Shown: positions 18,440 to 27,798, counted from the stretch's first letter. The stretch: 64,000 nucleotides of DNA from JAMXLO01 sp963776505 (GCA_963776505.1 CAVZNH010000053.1:124001-188000), one strand, 5' to 3'. The notes: generated by a model not told the origin, from the sequence alone. Numbers and translations: made by a program.

Positions 18440-19735
18440 ATGTCCGGTAACCGGACAGGCAGCGGCGACGCAAACCGGTGGGTTCAGCTCTGGCTCGGCG
18501 TGTTGTGCATGGTGCTGATCGCCAACCTGCAATACGCGTGGACGCTGTTCGTCAACCCGATGCACCAGGCGCATGGCTGGAGCATCGCGGAGATCCAGAT
18601 AGCCTTCAGCATCTTCATCGCGACGGAGACGTGGCTCACACCGATTGAGGGCTACATCGTCGATCGGCTCGGAGCACGTACAGGGCCACGGCTGATGATC
18701 ACCTTCGGTGGTGTGCTGGTCGGCATCGCATGGATGATCAACGCCTATGCGGACTCGCTGGCGATGCTTTACGTCGGTGCGGCAATCTCCGGCACTGGCG
18801 CCGGCGCGATCTACGCCACCTGCGTCGGCAACGCGGTGAAGTGGTTCCCCGATCGCCGTGGCCTTGCCGTCGGCCTGACTGCCGCGGGCTTCGGTGCGGG
18901 TGCGGCCCTCACCGTGATTCCGATCAAGCTGGTGATCGAATCGTACGGCTATGCCTCCGCCTTCCTGTGGTTCGGCGTGGCGCAGGGCATTATCCTGCTG
19001 GTTGTCGCGCAGATGCTGCGGGGCCCGCTGCCCGGAACGGTGCTGCCGGCCGCCATGAGTGCCGCGGTGCCGCAATCCACGCGTAGCTACACCAGCATGG
19101 AAGTGCTGTGCTCGCCAGCATTCTGGCTGCTCTACCTCATGTTCATTCTGGTGTCGTCGAGCGGTCTCATGGCAACCGCACAGCTTGCGCCGATTGCCAA
19201 GGATTTCGGTCTGTCGAGCACCGTGATCCTGTTTGGTGCGACGACGCTGAGTGTCGCTCTGGTGGTGGACAACGTCATGAACGGCCTGGCACGGCCATTC
19301 TTCGGCGCGGTGTCCGATCGCATCGGCCGCGAATACACCATGGCGCTGGCGTTCACGCTTGGCGCGCTCAGCTACTGGCTGCTGGCGCTGTTCGGCTCCA
19401 GCCCATGGACGTTCGTCATCTGCGCCGCGCTGATCTTCTTCACATGGGGCGAGATATTCAGTCTGTTTCCTTCCACCTGCACCGACCTGTTCGGCACGCG
19501 TTACGCCACCGCCAATTCGATGATGCTGTACACCGCGAAAGGCACGTCCGCCTTTCTGGTGCCGTTCGCCAACGTGCTGAAGACGGCGACGGGCTCGTGG
19601 GAGGCGGTGTTCCTGGTGGCGGCGGGAATGAATATGCTGGTGGTTCTGCTGGCACTGTTCGCGCTGCTGCCGATACGGGTGCGCCACCATCGGCTGCTTC
19701 GCCCTGGGTTGGGTGCGGATCGCGCAACAGGCTGA
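18440..19735 (+). CDS. MFS transporter, OxlT (oxalate/formate antiporter)-like
   Basis: A 431-residue protein with about 12 membrane segments. The N-terminal segment ANLQYAWTLFVNPM is a hallmark of the OxlT group of the major facilitator superfamily. The cytoplasmic loop DRLGARTGPR and the central FFGAVSDRIGRE fit MFS motif A in both halves. Oxalate/formate exchange is the characterised activity of close family members, but the substrate cannot be confirmed and no oxalate decarboxylase lies next to it. GGGGAGG precedes ATG 18440. It stands 24 bp after the cinA-like gene, possibly in the same transcript. Confidence 0.8.
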   Translation: MSGNRTGSGDANRWVQLWLGVLCMVLIANLQYAWTLFVNPMHQAHGWSIAEIQIAFSIFIATETWLTPIEGYIVDRLGARTGPRLMITFGGVLVGIAWMINAYADSLAMLYVGAAISGTGAGAIYATCVGNAVKWFPDRRGLAVGLTAAGFGAGAALTVIPIKLVIESYGYASAFLWFGVAQGIILLVVAQMLRGPLPGTVLPAAMSAAVPQSTRSYTSMEVLCSPAFWLLYLMFILVSSSGLMATAQLAPIAKDFGLSSTVILFGATTLSVALVVDNVMNGLARPFFGAVSDRIGREYTMALAFTLGALSYWLLALFGSSPWTFVICAALIFFTWGEIFSLFPSTCTDLFGTRYATANSMMLYTAKGTSAFLVPFANVLKTATGSWEAVFLVAAGMNMLVVLLALFALLPIRVRHHRLLRPGLGADRATG

Positions 19736-19767
19736 CGCACCGGCCGTCTGTCTGCTATCCCCGCTCG

Positions 19768-20655
19768 GTGAGCCGAGCGGAACGCATCGCAGCAGGCAGC
19801 ATCGCGATCGGCTGTCTGGTGCTGGCCATGAAGGCGGTGGCCTGGTGGCTTACCGGCAGCGCCGCGCTTTATTCGGACGCGCTGGAGAGCATCGTCAACG
19901 TCGCAGCGAGCCTGATCGCGCTGGCGGCATTGCGTTTTGCCGCAATCCCGGCCGACGCCAATCACCCCTATGGACACGACAAAGTCGAGTTCTTCGCCGC
20001 GGTGATCGAGGGCGTGATGATCGTCGTCGCCGCGCTGTCGATCTTCCTGCACGCCTGGGAGGTCTGGCGGAGTCCGCATGCCATAGCGCAGCCAGGGGAA
20101 GGGCTTGCGCTGAATGCCGTTGCCACAGTGCTGAATGGTGTCTGGTCGGCGGTGCTGATCCGTACCGGCAAGAGTATCCGCTCGCCAGCGCTGTTGGCCG
20201 ATGGGCGGCATCTGCTCGCTGACGTCGTGACCTCTGTCGGGGTCACGATCGGCGTCGGGCTGGCGGTGCTGACCGGATATCTGGTGCTGGACCCGATCCT
20301 CGCCGCGGCTACCGGCGTGTATGTCCTGTGGTCGGGGATGGCGATGATCTGGCTGTCGGTCGGCGGTCTGATGGACGCGGCGCCGCAGCCCGCCGTGGTG
20401 AACCGCATCCGGGAGCTGGTGGCCGCGAGCGCCGCCGGCGCGCTCGAAGCGCATGACCTGCGCATGCGCCACGCCGGGAAGGTGACGTTCCTGGAATTCC
20501 ATCTTGTTGTGCCGGGGTCGATGACGGTGGCCGAGTCGCACTCGATCTGCGACCACGTGGAGGAGGCGCTGCAGGCGGAGATGCAGCACCTTATCGTCAC
20601 TATCCATGTCGAGCCGGAGGAGAAGGCGAAGCAGCACGGGGTGCCGGTGCTGTGA
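19768..20655 (+). CDS. Cation diffusion facilitator (Fe/Zn efflux type)
   Basis: A 295-residue CDF protein. Six membrane segments are followed by a cytoplasmic domain. The metal-site residues are visible: ALYSDALESIVN (first Asp pair), HPYGHDKVEFF, and DGRHLLADV (His/Asp of TM5), the pattern of FieF/ZitB-like exporters using the proton gradient. The C-terminal dimer domain contains EAHDLRMRHAG, FLEFHLVVPGSMTVAESHSICDH and HLIVTIHVEP. Translation from GTG 19768 (VSRAERIA) is favoured; the start lacks a strong ribosome site. Exported metal (Fe, Zn, Co, Mn) not determinable. Confidence 0.85.
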   Translation: MSRAERIAAGSIAIGCLVLAMKAVAWWLTGSAALYSDALESIVNVAASLIALAALRFAAIPADANHPYGHDKVEFFAAVIEGVMIVVAALSIFLHAWEVWRSPHAIAQPGEGLALNAVATVLNGVWSAVLIRTGKSIRSPALLADGRHLLADVVTSVGVTIGVGLAVLTGYLVLDPILAAATGVYVLWSGMAMIWLSVGGLMDAAPQPAVVNRIRELVAASAAGALEAHDLRMRHAGKVTFLEFHLVVPGSMTVAESHSICDHVEEALQAEMQHLIVTIHVEPEEKAKQHGVPVL

Positions 20656-20663
20656 GGTGCTGC

Positions 20664-20700
20664 CCCCTCCCCCGGCCCCCTCCCGCAAGGGGAGGGGGAG
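20664..20700. repeat. GC-rich hairpin repeat
   Basis: A pyrimidine-rich tract ending CCCCTCCC-GCAA-GGGGAGGGG forms a stable hairpin directly after the cation transporter. It resembles the 3985-4025 repeat in composition. No T-run follows, so intrinsic termination is uncertain. Confidence 0.4.
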
Positions 20701-20716
20701 GATCGCAGCGTTCCTG

Positions 20717-21497
20717 GTGCTTGGGGTTTGCTGGGCAACAATTGCTTCAAGTTCGGCACAGCCGTCCCAAGTCGTCATGGCTGCCCACGCGAGCGCCGTG
20801 CGTGTCGTTTCGCTCAATCTATGCACCGACCAGATGCTGGTGCTGCTGGCGCCTGAGAAGATCGTCGCACTGTCGCCATTGGCGCGCGACCCCTCGCTGT
20901 CCTTCGTCGCGCCACAGGCGGCGCATCTGCCAATCGTGCGTGCTTCCGCGGAGGCCGTCCTGCGTCTGCGCCCAGACCTGGTCTTGGCGGCTCCGTATGG
21001 CGCGCAGCCCACTCTTGCTCTGCTGCAACAGGAGGGCGTCCCGGTCCTGCGCATTGCCTTGCCGCACGACTTCGCCGGTATCCGCGAGATGACGCGCCTG
21101 CTGGCTGCGACGCTCGGGGTCCCACGGCGTGGCGAGGTCCTGCTCGCCGCGATGGACGCCAGGCTCGACACGCTGCGGCATCCGGACCACGAGATACGCG
21201 CCCTGGCCTGGGAACCGCGCGGGCTTACCGCGGGGCCCGGCACGCTGATGGATGCGGTGCTGCGGGCCGCCGGGCTGAACAATGCTTCGGACGGCAGTCG
21301 CGTGAGCCTCGAGACACTGCTGCGGCATCCGCCGGATGTGCTGGTGGTGCAGACGGCGTCCGCCTATCCGTCCCTTGCCACTGATACTGCTGGACCACCC
21401 GGCGCTCGGCGGGCTGCCACGCCGCGAGATCTCGCCGGCGTTGACCATCTGCGCGGGCCCATTCAGCGCTGAGGCCGCGGCGCTGCTGGCGCGATGA
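20717..21497 (+). CDS. ABC transporter substrate-binding protein, BtuF/FecB-like, frameshifted
   Basis: Periplasmic-binding-protein fold of the metal-chelate class: RVVSLNLCTDQMLVLLAPEKIVAL at the start, LRLRPDLVLA, and LETLLRHPPDVLVVQ are standard landmarks of the BtuF/FhuD group. It is about 259 residues after removing one C at 21372-21374; the tail then reads YPSLPLILLDHPALGGLP and ends at 21497, overlapping the permease ATG by four bases. The start is uncertain: GTG 20717 gives a signal-like N-terminus (VLGVCWATIASSSAQ), and ATG 20777 is an alternative. It likely binds cobalamin or a ferric siderophore for the FecCD-type importer that follows. Confidence 0.75.
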
Positions 21498-22432
21498 TCC
21501 GCTGGCTGGCGCTGCTGCTCGCCGTCCTGGCCGCTATTTCCCTGCTGATCGGCGATGCGACCTTCGCCCTGCCCGATGGGCTGATCCTCTGGCAGCTTCG
21601 GGTGCCGCGCACCCTGTTGGGCATGCTGGTGGGCGGCGGACTGGGTCTGTCCGGTGCCGTGCTGCAAGGTGCCTTGCGCAATCCGCTGGCCGATCCCGGA
21701 CTGCTTGGCATCACCGGCACGGCCAGCCTGGGAGCGGTGATCGCATTCTACTGGGGGTTGGCGGCGACTTTCGCCCCAGCGCTGCCGGCCGGCGGCTTGT
21801 TAGGGGCTGGGATCGGCGCCGCCTTCCTGCTCGGCTTTGCCGGCCGCGCGCCCTCCGGGCCGTCGCTGATCCTCGCGGGCGTTGCGGTGTCGGCGATCGC
21901 GGGGGCGCTGCTGGCGCTGGCGCTGACCCTCGCACCCAATCCGTTCGCTCTGACCGAGATAACCTTCTGGCTGATGGGAGGCCTGGGCGACCGGCCGCTG
22001 TGGCAGGTTGCGCTGGCCGCGCCGGCGATCCTGCTCGGGGGCGCGATCCTGCTGTCGCTTGGCCGCGGCCTCGACGCGCTCAGCCTGGGCGAGGATACCG
22101 CGCGGAGCCTGGGTGTTCCTGTCACGCGTACCCTGCAACTGGCCGCTGTCGGGACTGCGTTCGCTGTGGGTACCGGCGCGGCGGTGGTCGGATCGATCGG
22201 CTTCATCGGCCTGGTGGTGCCGCACCTGCTGCGCCCCTGGCTGGGCGAGCGGCCCGGTGCCCTGCTGCCGGCCGCGCCACTGGCCGGCGCCGCGCTGCTG
22301 CTCGCGGCGGATATGCTGGTGCGGCTGGCGCCGATGCTGTTGCCGTTGTCTGCAACTCCCCCCGTCGGCGTGCTGACGGCACTGCTCGGCGCGCCGTTCC
22401 TGGTGACGATCGCCCGGCGGACCGCACCATGA
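21494..22432 (+). CDS. ABC transporter permease, FecCD/BtuC family
   Basis: A 312-residue polytopic membrane protein. Family landmarks are RVPRTLLGMLVGGGLGLSGA, LQGALRNPLADPGLLGITG and the C-terminal VGSIGFIGLVVPHLLRPWLG (the cytoplasmic coupling loop). It forms the homodimeric channel of an importer for cobalamin, siderophores or heme. The ATGA overlaps with both the binding protein (21494) and the ATPase (22429) show strict translational coupling. Confidence 0.9.
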   Translation: MIRWLALLLAVLAAISLLIGDATFALPDGLILWQLRVPRTLLGMLVGGGLGLSGAVLQGALRNPLADPGLLGITGTASLGAVIAFYWGLAATFAPALPAGGLLGAGIGAAFLLGFAGRAPSGPSLILAGVAVSAIAGALLALALTLAPNPFALTEITFWLMGGLGDRPLWQVALAAPAILLGGAILLSLGRGLDALSLGEDTARSLGVPVTRTLQLAAVGTAFAVGTGAAVVGSIGFIGLVVPHLLRPWLGERPGALLPAAPLAGAALLLAADMLVRLAPMLLPLSATPPVGVLTALLGAPFLVTIARRTAP

Positions 22433-23110
22433 TCGGTGTATCGCACCTGTCGATGGCACTCGGCGGTCGCCTCGGTGCTGCACGATGTCAGCCTGACGGT
22501 GATGCCGGGCGAACTGGTCGCGCTCTGCGGGCCTAACGGGGCCGGAAAGTCCACGCTGCTGCGTGCGCTCGCCGGACTTCTGCCGGACACCGGTCCGCCA
22601 GACTCCCGCCGCGTTGCGTGGCTGCCGCAGGGTGCACGCTCCGCCTGGGCGCTGACGGTCGAGCAGGTGGCGGCACTCGGGCGCATCCCGCATCACGACC
22701 AGGCAGAGGCGCCGGTAACCAGGGCTTTGCAGCTTTGCGGTATTGAGGCGTTGCGCAAGGCGCGGGTGGACCGCATCTCGGGCGGCGAGGTGCGGCGTGC
22801 CATGCTGGCTCGCGCCTTTGCCACGGAGCCTGAGGTGTTCCTGCTGGACGAACCGACCGCCGATCTGGACCCTGCCGCATCGCACGCGATCATGCGCCTG
22901 CTGCGTGCGACGGCGGATGCCGGCCGTACGGTGGTCGTCGTGCTGCACGCGCTCGACCTGGCGCTGTGTTATGCGCATCGTGCCGTGGTGCTGGTCGGCG
23001 GTCGGGTGGCCGCGGACCTGCCTGCCGATGCGGCACTGCCTGCCGCTGCTGCCGCGTTCGGGCTGCCGTTCGGTGCCGATCCGGCACCGCGGCTGCTGCC
23101 GCCATGCTGA
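22429..23110 (+). CDS. ABC transporter ATP-binding protein, BtuD/FecE-like, frameshifted
   Basis: About 226 residues. ATG 22429 overlaps the permease stop; it starts MIGVSHLSMALGGR. One extra C at 22470-22471 breaks the frame, and removing it joins to SVLHDVSLTVMPGELVAL. Walker A is GPNGAGKST, the signature ISGGEVRRA (a variant of LSGGQ, with Glu and Val in place of Gln-Arg), Walker B VFLLDEPTADLD, and the switch His is in VVVLHALD. It energises the FecCD-type permease. The tonB-like gene begins at 23104 inside its last codons. Confidence 0.85.
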
Positions 23111-23862
23111 TGCAGATAACGGGTGCGGGTCCGCTGGATGCCCGCGGTCGCCGCAGGGATGCGGACGGGCGATCGCGCCTCCGGCTGGCGGCAGCCCTGT
23201 CACTTGGCCTGCACGCCCTCCTCCTCGCCGGGATCCTGCTGTGGTTTGCGCGCGTGCCTCGGTCCGTCGACGCGACCGACACCAGTGGAGCGGTGGAGCT
23301 GGTGATGATGGAGCAGAAGGGCACCGGGCCGACAGTCGTGCGACCCGAACCGTCGCCGCCAGTCGCTGTCCCTGCGCCGTCGCCACAGCCCGCACCGCCA
23401 GTGCCGCCGCCGCCCGACGCGGCTACAGCCGAGGAGGCATTGCCGCTGCCGACGCCACCCATTCCACCGAGTGCCTCGCCGGTCGTCCCCCCGGAGCCTC
23501 CCGTGGAGCATGCGCAAGAGGCACCAGAGATCAATCTCGGCGGCAACAACAGCGAGACCAACGCGATCGTCACCGGTCCAAATGTGATCCCGGCCAGCGT
23601 GGATGCAAAATATCATAACCAGGAGCCGGACTATCCGTCAGAAGCAGTGCGGCGTGCCGAACAGGGCGCGGTGACCTTGCTGATCCATGTCTCAGCCGAG
23701 GGATTGGCGAGAGAAGTGGACATCGAGCAGAGCTCGGGCTTCATGTCGCTGGACAATGCGGCGCGCGGTGCGGTGATGGGCTGGCACTTCCTGCCGGCGG
23801 TAAGGGACGGCCAGGCGATCCCGTTCGAGATGCAGCTGCGCGTGGTGTTTCACCTCAACTGA
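23104..23862 (+). CDS. tonB: TonB-like energy transducer
   Basis: A 252-residue protein with classic TonB layout: one N-terminal membrane helix (LAAALSLGLHALLLAGILLWFA) at about residues 35-55, a Pro-rich periplasmic spacer (runs of PPPP and APSPQPAPPVPP) and a C-terminal domain ending in PDYPSEAVRRAEQGAVTLLI and VFHLN. It couples the inner-membrane proton gradient (ExbBD) to outer-membrane receptors. ATG 23104 and ATG 23110 are both in frame. Its overlap with the ABC ATPase gene indicates a single transport operon; no receptor or exbBD lies in the window. Confidence 0.9.
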   Translation: MLMQITGAGPLDARGRRRDADGRSRLRLAAALSLGLHALLLAGILLWFARVPRSVDATDTSGAVELVMMEQKGTGPTVVRPEPSPPVAVPAPSPQPAPPVPPPPDAATAEEALPLPTPPIPPSASPVVPPEPPVEHAQEAPEINLGGNNSETNAIVTGPNVIPASVDAKYHNQEPDYPSEAVRRAEQGAVTLLIHVSAEGLAREVDIEQSSGFMSLDNAARGAVMGWHFLPAVRDGQAIPFEMQLRVVFHLN

Positions 23863-23872
23863 GGAAGATCAG

Positions 23873-24439
23873 ATGGTGCGGATCGACGTAGTGGTGACAC
23901 GTGGCGGCGATGCAGGCGAGACCTCGCTCGGCGATGGCGCGCGGCTGCCCAAGGATGCGCTGCGCATTGTCGCGATCGGCGCGGTTGATGAGGCGAATGC
24001 CGCGATCGGCGTGCTGCGCCTTGCGACACAAGCGATGGCGGCGGAGGACGCCATGCTCGCGCGCATCCAGAATGATCTGTTCGATGTCGGCGCCGATCTG
24101 TCTGTGCCTGGCGAGAGCGGCGACCGGTTGCGGCTGACCGATGCGCCGGTGTTGCGCCTCGAAGCTGAGGTCGCGGCGATGAATGCGGCGCTGCCGAAGC
24201 TGACCAGCTTCATTCTGCCAGGAGGCACGCAAGGTGCCGCGCATGCGCACATGGCACGTACCATTGTCCGACGCGCGGAACGTGAGGTGGTGCGGCTGAT
24301 GGGCGAGGAGGCCGTGACGCCCGCGCTGCTGCGCTATCTCAACCGGCTGTCGGACCATCTGTTCGTGCTGGCGCGCGTACTGAACGGCAACGGCGCGAAC
24401 GATGTGCTGTGGTCGCCGGGTCAGAACCTCACCGGATAG
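23873..24439 (+). CDS. Cob(I)yrinic acid a,c-diamide adenosyltransferase, PduO type
   Basis: A 188-residue protein that transfers the adenosyl group of ATP to cob(I)alamin. Family motifs are the N-terminal TRGGDAGETSLGDG (usually TRxGDxGxTxLG), the central FILPGG, MARTIVRRAEREV and the C-terminal YLNRLSDHLFVLAR. The start ATG 23873 is 10 bp after the TonB stop, with GAGGAAGA as ribosome site. Its position behind BtuFCD-like transport genes and TonB makes cobalamin the most likely cargo of that importer, although this is inference. Confidence 0.9.
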   Translation: MVRIDVVVTRGGDAGETSLGDGARLPKDALRIVAIGAVDEANAAIGVLRLATQAMAAEDAMLARIQNDLFDVGADLSVPGESGDRLRLTDAPVLRLEAEVAAMNAALPKLTSFILPGGTQGAAHAHMARTIVRRAEREVVRLMGEEAVTPALLRYLNRLSDHLFVLARVLNGNGANDVLWSPGQNLTG

Positions 24440-24448
24440 GCGCTTCGA

Positions 24449-26785
24449 CTACTCCCCCGGATGCGGATGAAGGGGCACGACGGGACGGCGTGTTATCGCT
24501 TCGACAAGCCTGGGATACAGCGGGCCGAGCTTCAGCAGGAAATCCCAGGCCATCAACACGGCTGCGACGGCAAACGCCACATCGCCCGGCAGGCGCATCC
24601 ACTGCCAGAACAGCGTGCCATTGTAGAATTCGACACTGCGAGCATAGGCCAGTCCGTGCTCGAACACTGCTACAAGCTGCGGCCATCCGATGGGAAAGAA
24701 GTTCAGCAGAATCCACATTACCAATCCTGCATTGTACAACCAGAAGGCCCACAAGCCGAGCCGTTCGCTGAATGGGATGCGCTCGGCTGCCAGGTAGCGC
24801 AGGCAGAAGTACACGAGGCCGATCGCGAGCAGGCCGAACGCCCCGAACAAGGCAGTATGTGCGTGGTTGAGCGTGAGGAACGTGCCATGCTCGTAGTAGT
24901 TGATCAGTGGCGCATTCAACGTGCCCCCTCCGAACACACCGGCGCCGACGAAATTCCAGAATGTGGCGCCGATGATGTAGGTGTAGGCAAGTGAGTAGTT
25001 GAAGGCCTGGTTCGCCCGGATGAGTCGGTTCTGCCCGATCGCCTCGATGATCAGCAGCACCAGGGGCAGGACCTCGATGAAGGAGAACATGCTGCCCATC
25101 GGAACCCATAAGCTTGGGCCGCCCGCCCAGTAGAGGTGATGGCCGGTGCCGATGACGCCTCCGAGGAAGATGAGGATCAGCTCGAAATAAACTGCCCGCT
25201 CGGCCAGCTTGCGCGATACGAGCCCGACGGCCATCAGCAGATAGGCACTCATGCTGGCGGCGAAGAACTCGAACGATTGTTCGACCCAGAGATGTACCAC
25301 CCACCAGCGCCAGAAATCGGTGATCGTGAAGGACTTCCCGACCCCCGTGAGTGGGATCATGCCGAAGACGTAGAGCACGGCGATGTTGATGGTGGCAGCC
25401 CAGATCAGGTGTTCCAGCCGAATGCGCCCCGTCCAGAATTGCCGCGTTGCCTGCCACAGCATCTGGCCGGTCGGCCACAGCGCCCGGAACATCAGTCCGC
25501 TCCATGCGAGCAGGCCGACGAAGAAGCCGATCTGCCAGAAGCGTCCAAGCTGAATGTAGGACAATCCTTGATTACCGAACCAGAACCAGCCGGTATCGAT
25601 GTACCCCATGATGCCGAGCCAGTTGCCGATCAGCGCACCGGCCACGACCAACAGGGTCACCCAGAACAGCAGGTCAACAAGAAATCCCTGGCCACGAGCC
25701 TCTTTGCCGCCAGCAATGGCGGGCGCGAGAAACAGACCGGCACCGATCCATGACACGCCGATCCACACGATCGGTGTTTGGATATGTACATCGCGCAGGA
25801 AATTGAACGGCAATATTTCGTGCAGCGCGATGCCGTAGAAGCTGCGCCGGTCGTAGTAGGCGTGCGCCATGATCGTCCCGGCGGCGACCTGCACCAGAAG
25901 GACGGCAGCAACGACGAGAAAATACTTGCCAACCTTGCGTTGGCTTTCTGTCAGGGGACGAAAGCGCACCAGTACCGGGTCCATCGGCGCATCGTCGGGA
26001 TGGTTCAGCCAGAATTCATAGATGAACAGCACGAGGCCAAACGCCAGAAATGTGAAGCAGAAGCTGGCCCACGTCCAAACGAAGGTGTTGGTCGTCGGCG
26101 CATTTCCGACTTCCGGCTCGTAAGGCCAGTTCTCGGTCCAGGACCAACTGACACCCGGGCGACGCGCAACCGTGGTGAGCGCACAATAGACCAGGAAGTC
26201 GGCGGTGCGGGCCCGTTCCTCGTCGCTGAGGCTGTAAGCTGGCGTCCAGCCCGTATCGAGATCAGTCGAGATAAGCTCCTTGGAAATATCACTGCGCAGC
26301 GTGTTGATGGCTCCCGCCAGTGCATCCGGCACAGTGACCTGACGCAGAGTCAGGTCAACGTGTTGAAGCTGGGAGCGCATCGCGTCACGGACCGCTGCCT
26401 GCTGGTCTGAAGACAGCTCGGTGTATGGCTTGCTGAAGGTGGTTTGTGCGAGGCTTTGCTCGACCAACCCTGCCAGACGGATCAGCGTCCAGGCGGTGTA
26501 GTCCTGGCCGTAGTACGAGCCCATCCCGTAGAGGCTGCCGTAATCCATCAGATCGGCCTTTTGAAATCCGGCCTTTCCGGCGACGACATCCTCGTTCGTC
26601 ATCAGCAGCGTACCGTTCGCACTGACGAAGCGATCCGGCTGTGGCGGGGCACGCTCGTAGGTGAGAACGGTCGCCCACGCGAACAGGGCGAAACTCACGA
26701 CTGCGACGGCAAGCAGGATCCATTTGAGCACATTGCTCACGCGATCAACGATGATTGGGCTGACCGGATCGGAAGTTTGGCTCAT
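24449..26785 (-). CDS. norB: Quinol-dependent nitric oxide reductase (qNor)
   Basis: A 778-residue heme-copper-type membrane protein. The long N-terminal extension (MSQTSDPVSPIIVDRVSNVLKW, then a periplasmic cytochrome-like domain of about 250 residues without CxxCH) marks the quinol-using, single-subunit NorB form. Catalytic-core landmarks are WVVHLWVEQSFEFFAASM (His and Glu ligands), GTGHHLYWAGG (His-His of FeB) and LNHAHTALFGAFG (heme His). It reduces NO to N2O with quinol electrons at the inner membrane, in detoxification or partial denitrification. The gene stands alone; no norD/norQ or regulator is beside it. ATG 26785 is the only sensible start. Confidence 0.92.
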   Translation of the reverse strand: MSQTSDPVSPIIVDRVSNVLKWILLAVAVVSFALFAWATVLTYERAPPQPDRFVSANGTLLMTNEDVVAGKAGFQKADLMDYGSLYGMGSYYGQDYTAWTLIRLAGLVEQSLAQTTFSKPYTELSSDQQAAVRDAMRSQLQHVDLTLRQVTVPDALAGAINTLRSDISKELISTDLDTGWTPAYSLSDEERARTADFLVYCALTTVARRPGVSWSWTENWPYEPEVGNAPTTNTFVWTWASFCFTFLAFGLVLFIYEFWLNHPDDAPMDPVLVRFRPLTESQRKVGKYFLVVAAVLLVQVAAGTIMAHAYYDRRSFYGIALHEILPFNFLRDVHIQTPIVWIGVSWIGAGLFLAPAIAGGKEARGQGFLVDLLFWVTLLVVAGALIGNWLGIMGYIDTGWFWFGNQGLSYIQLGRFWQIGFFVGLLAWSGLMFRALWPTGQMLWQATRQFWTGRIRLEHLIWAATINIAVLYVFGMIPLTGVGKSFTITDFWRWWVVHLWVEQSFEFFAASMSAYLLMAVGLVSRKLAERAVYFELILIFLGGVIGTGHHLYWAGGPSLWVPMGSMFSFIEVLPLVLLIIEAIGQNRLIRANQAFNYSLAYTYIIGATFWNFVGAGVFGGGTLNAPLINYYEHGTFLTLNHAHTALFGAFGLLAIGLVYFCLRYLAAERIPFSERLGLWAFWLYNAGLVMWILLNFFPIGWPQLVAVFEHGLAYARSVEFYNGTLFWQWMRLPGDVAFAVAAVLMAWDFLLKLGPLYPRLVEAITRRPVVPLHPHPGE

Positions 26786-27133
26786 GGCGTTTCCCCTTAT
26801 CGTGCAGAACCCCCGCGCAGCGTGTCCCTGATCCAGTCGTATGCGCTGTTTGATTATGACAATTGATCAAAAACGAGTCCGCTCAGTAGTCCTTACGAAG
26901 CCATCTTCACGGACCGGTACAGGACGCACTGGAATGTGTCCATAATTTTTTTAAATCTGGCAGCGAACGCCGGCGACTGCGGCGCTCAAAAGCTGCGCGG
27001 TCACCGACGCAGTGGACGTTCGCGCGGGACCATCCGCGTGTTTTGCGTGCATCTGTCTTACATTTGCGCTAAAGTTCTTTCTTGTCTTCGGTCTTCGATC
27101 CCAAAAGCAGGAATATCAGAAGGGTTGGATTGC
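26786..27133. other. Divergent promoter region without a gene (348 bp)
   Basis: This stretch separates norB from the AhpD-like gene. It contains the perfect 8-bp palindrome TTGATCAA at 26863-26870 and a TTGAT half at 26850-26854, reminiscent of FNR/NNR half-sites but with the wrong spacing. A T-rich stretch with TTTTTTAAATC near 26950 breaks the otherwise high GC and could be part of a promoter. The frame upstream of 27134 extends into this region but shows no protein-like features. Confidence 0.4.
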
Positions 27134-27688
27134 ATGCCATTCTTCAAATCGCTGCCGGACAACGCCGGTCCCGCGAACGTCTTCACCAAGTACCCCGAGA
27201 TCTACCGCCTGTGGTCGACGATGAGCCAGGCACTGATGAACGGGCCATCACCGTTGAGTCAGGCTGAGCGTGAATTGATTCTTGCCTATGCGGCCGGTGT
27301 CGCCGGTTGCAAATTCGTCTACGTGGCTCATTCCGAGGCCGCTTATGCATGGGGCATCGAGAACGGCCTGATCGACCGGCTTTTGGAAAACCCGGAGACC
27401 GCGCCGATCGAAGCTCGCCTGAGGCCATTGCTGGCCTTCGTGCGCAAGTTGGCATTGACGCCGGGTGAGATGTGTCAGGCGGATGCGGACGCGGTGTTCG
27501 CAGCTGGCTGGGATGAGCAGGCGCTGCATGACGCTATCGCGGTGACGGCGCGCGCAGCATTCATGCAGCGCCTCGTCGAAGGGCATGGCTTCACGCCGTT
27601 GCCGCGCGAGGTAGCCGCCAAACAGGCCAGGCGCCGGGTGGAACTCGGCTATGTCAATCTCTATCCGGCATTCCGGGACGACAAGTAA
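27134..27688 (+). CDS. Carboxymuconolactone decarboxylase/AhpD-like family protein
   Basis: A 184-residue all-helical protein. The AhpD core segment SQAERELILAYAAGVAGCKFVYVAHS normally carries C-x-x-C-x-x-x-H; here the second Cys is Val (CKFVYVAH), so a thiol-disulfide mechanism would lack its resolving cysteine. The rest (EARLRPLLAFVRKLALTPGEMC, AAFMQRLVEGHGF) is typical. Translation from ATG 27134 (MPFFKSLPDN) is chosen because AGAAGG lies 10 bp upstream. Role possibly peroxide or radical stress, next to the NO reductase, but not established. Confidence 0.75.
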   Translation: MPFFKSLPDNAGPANVFTKYPEIYRLWSTMSQALMNGPSPLSQAERELILAYAAGVAGCKFVYVAHSEAAYAWGIENGLIDRLLENPETAPIEARLRPLLAFVRKLALTPGEMCQADADAVFAAGWDEQALHDAIAVTARAAFMQRLVEGHGFTPLPREVAAKQARRRVELGYVNLYPAFRDDK

Positions 27689-27798
27689 GCGAAATTAAAC
27701 CGGAGCACGCCAGGTACGCCCGCAACGTTCTTAGATACGATTGTATGGACGACCGCCGGAGCGCCGGAAGAAGCGCCGTTGGCTGGCACTAAGTCCAA

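Noticed and set aside
20640..20720. Cobalamin riboswitch before the BtuFCD-like operon
   Set aside because: The gap from the previous gene is about 60 bp and dominated by a pyrimidine-rich hairpin, too short for a riboswitch, and no B12-box-like segment was seen.
26850..26870. Possible FNR/NNR box upstream of norB
   Set aside because: TTGAT and ATCAA halves are present, but separated by 11 bp instead of 4, and the inner TTGATCAA has no spacer. Not a standard site.
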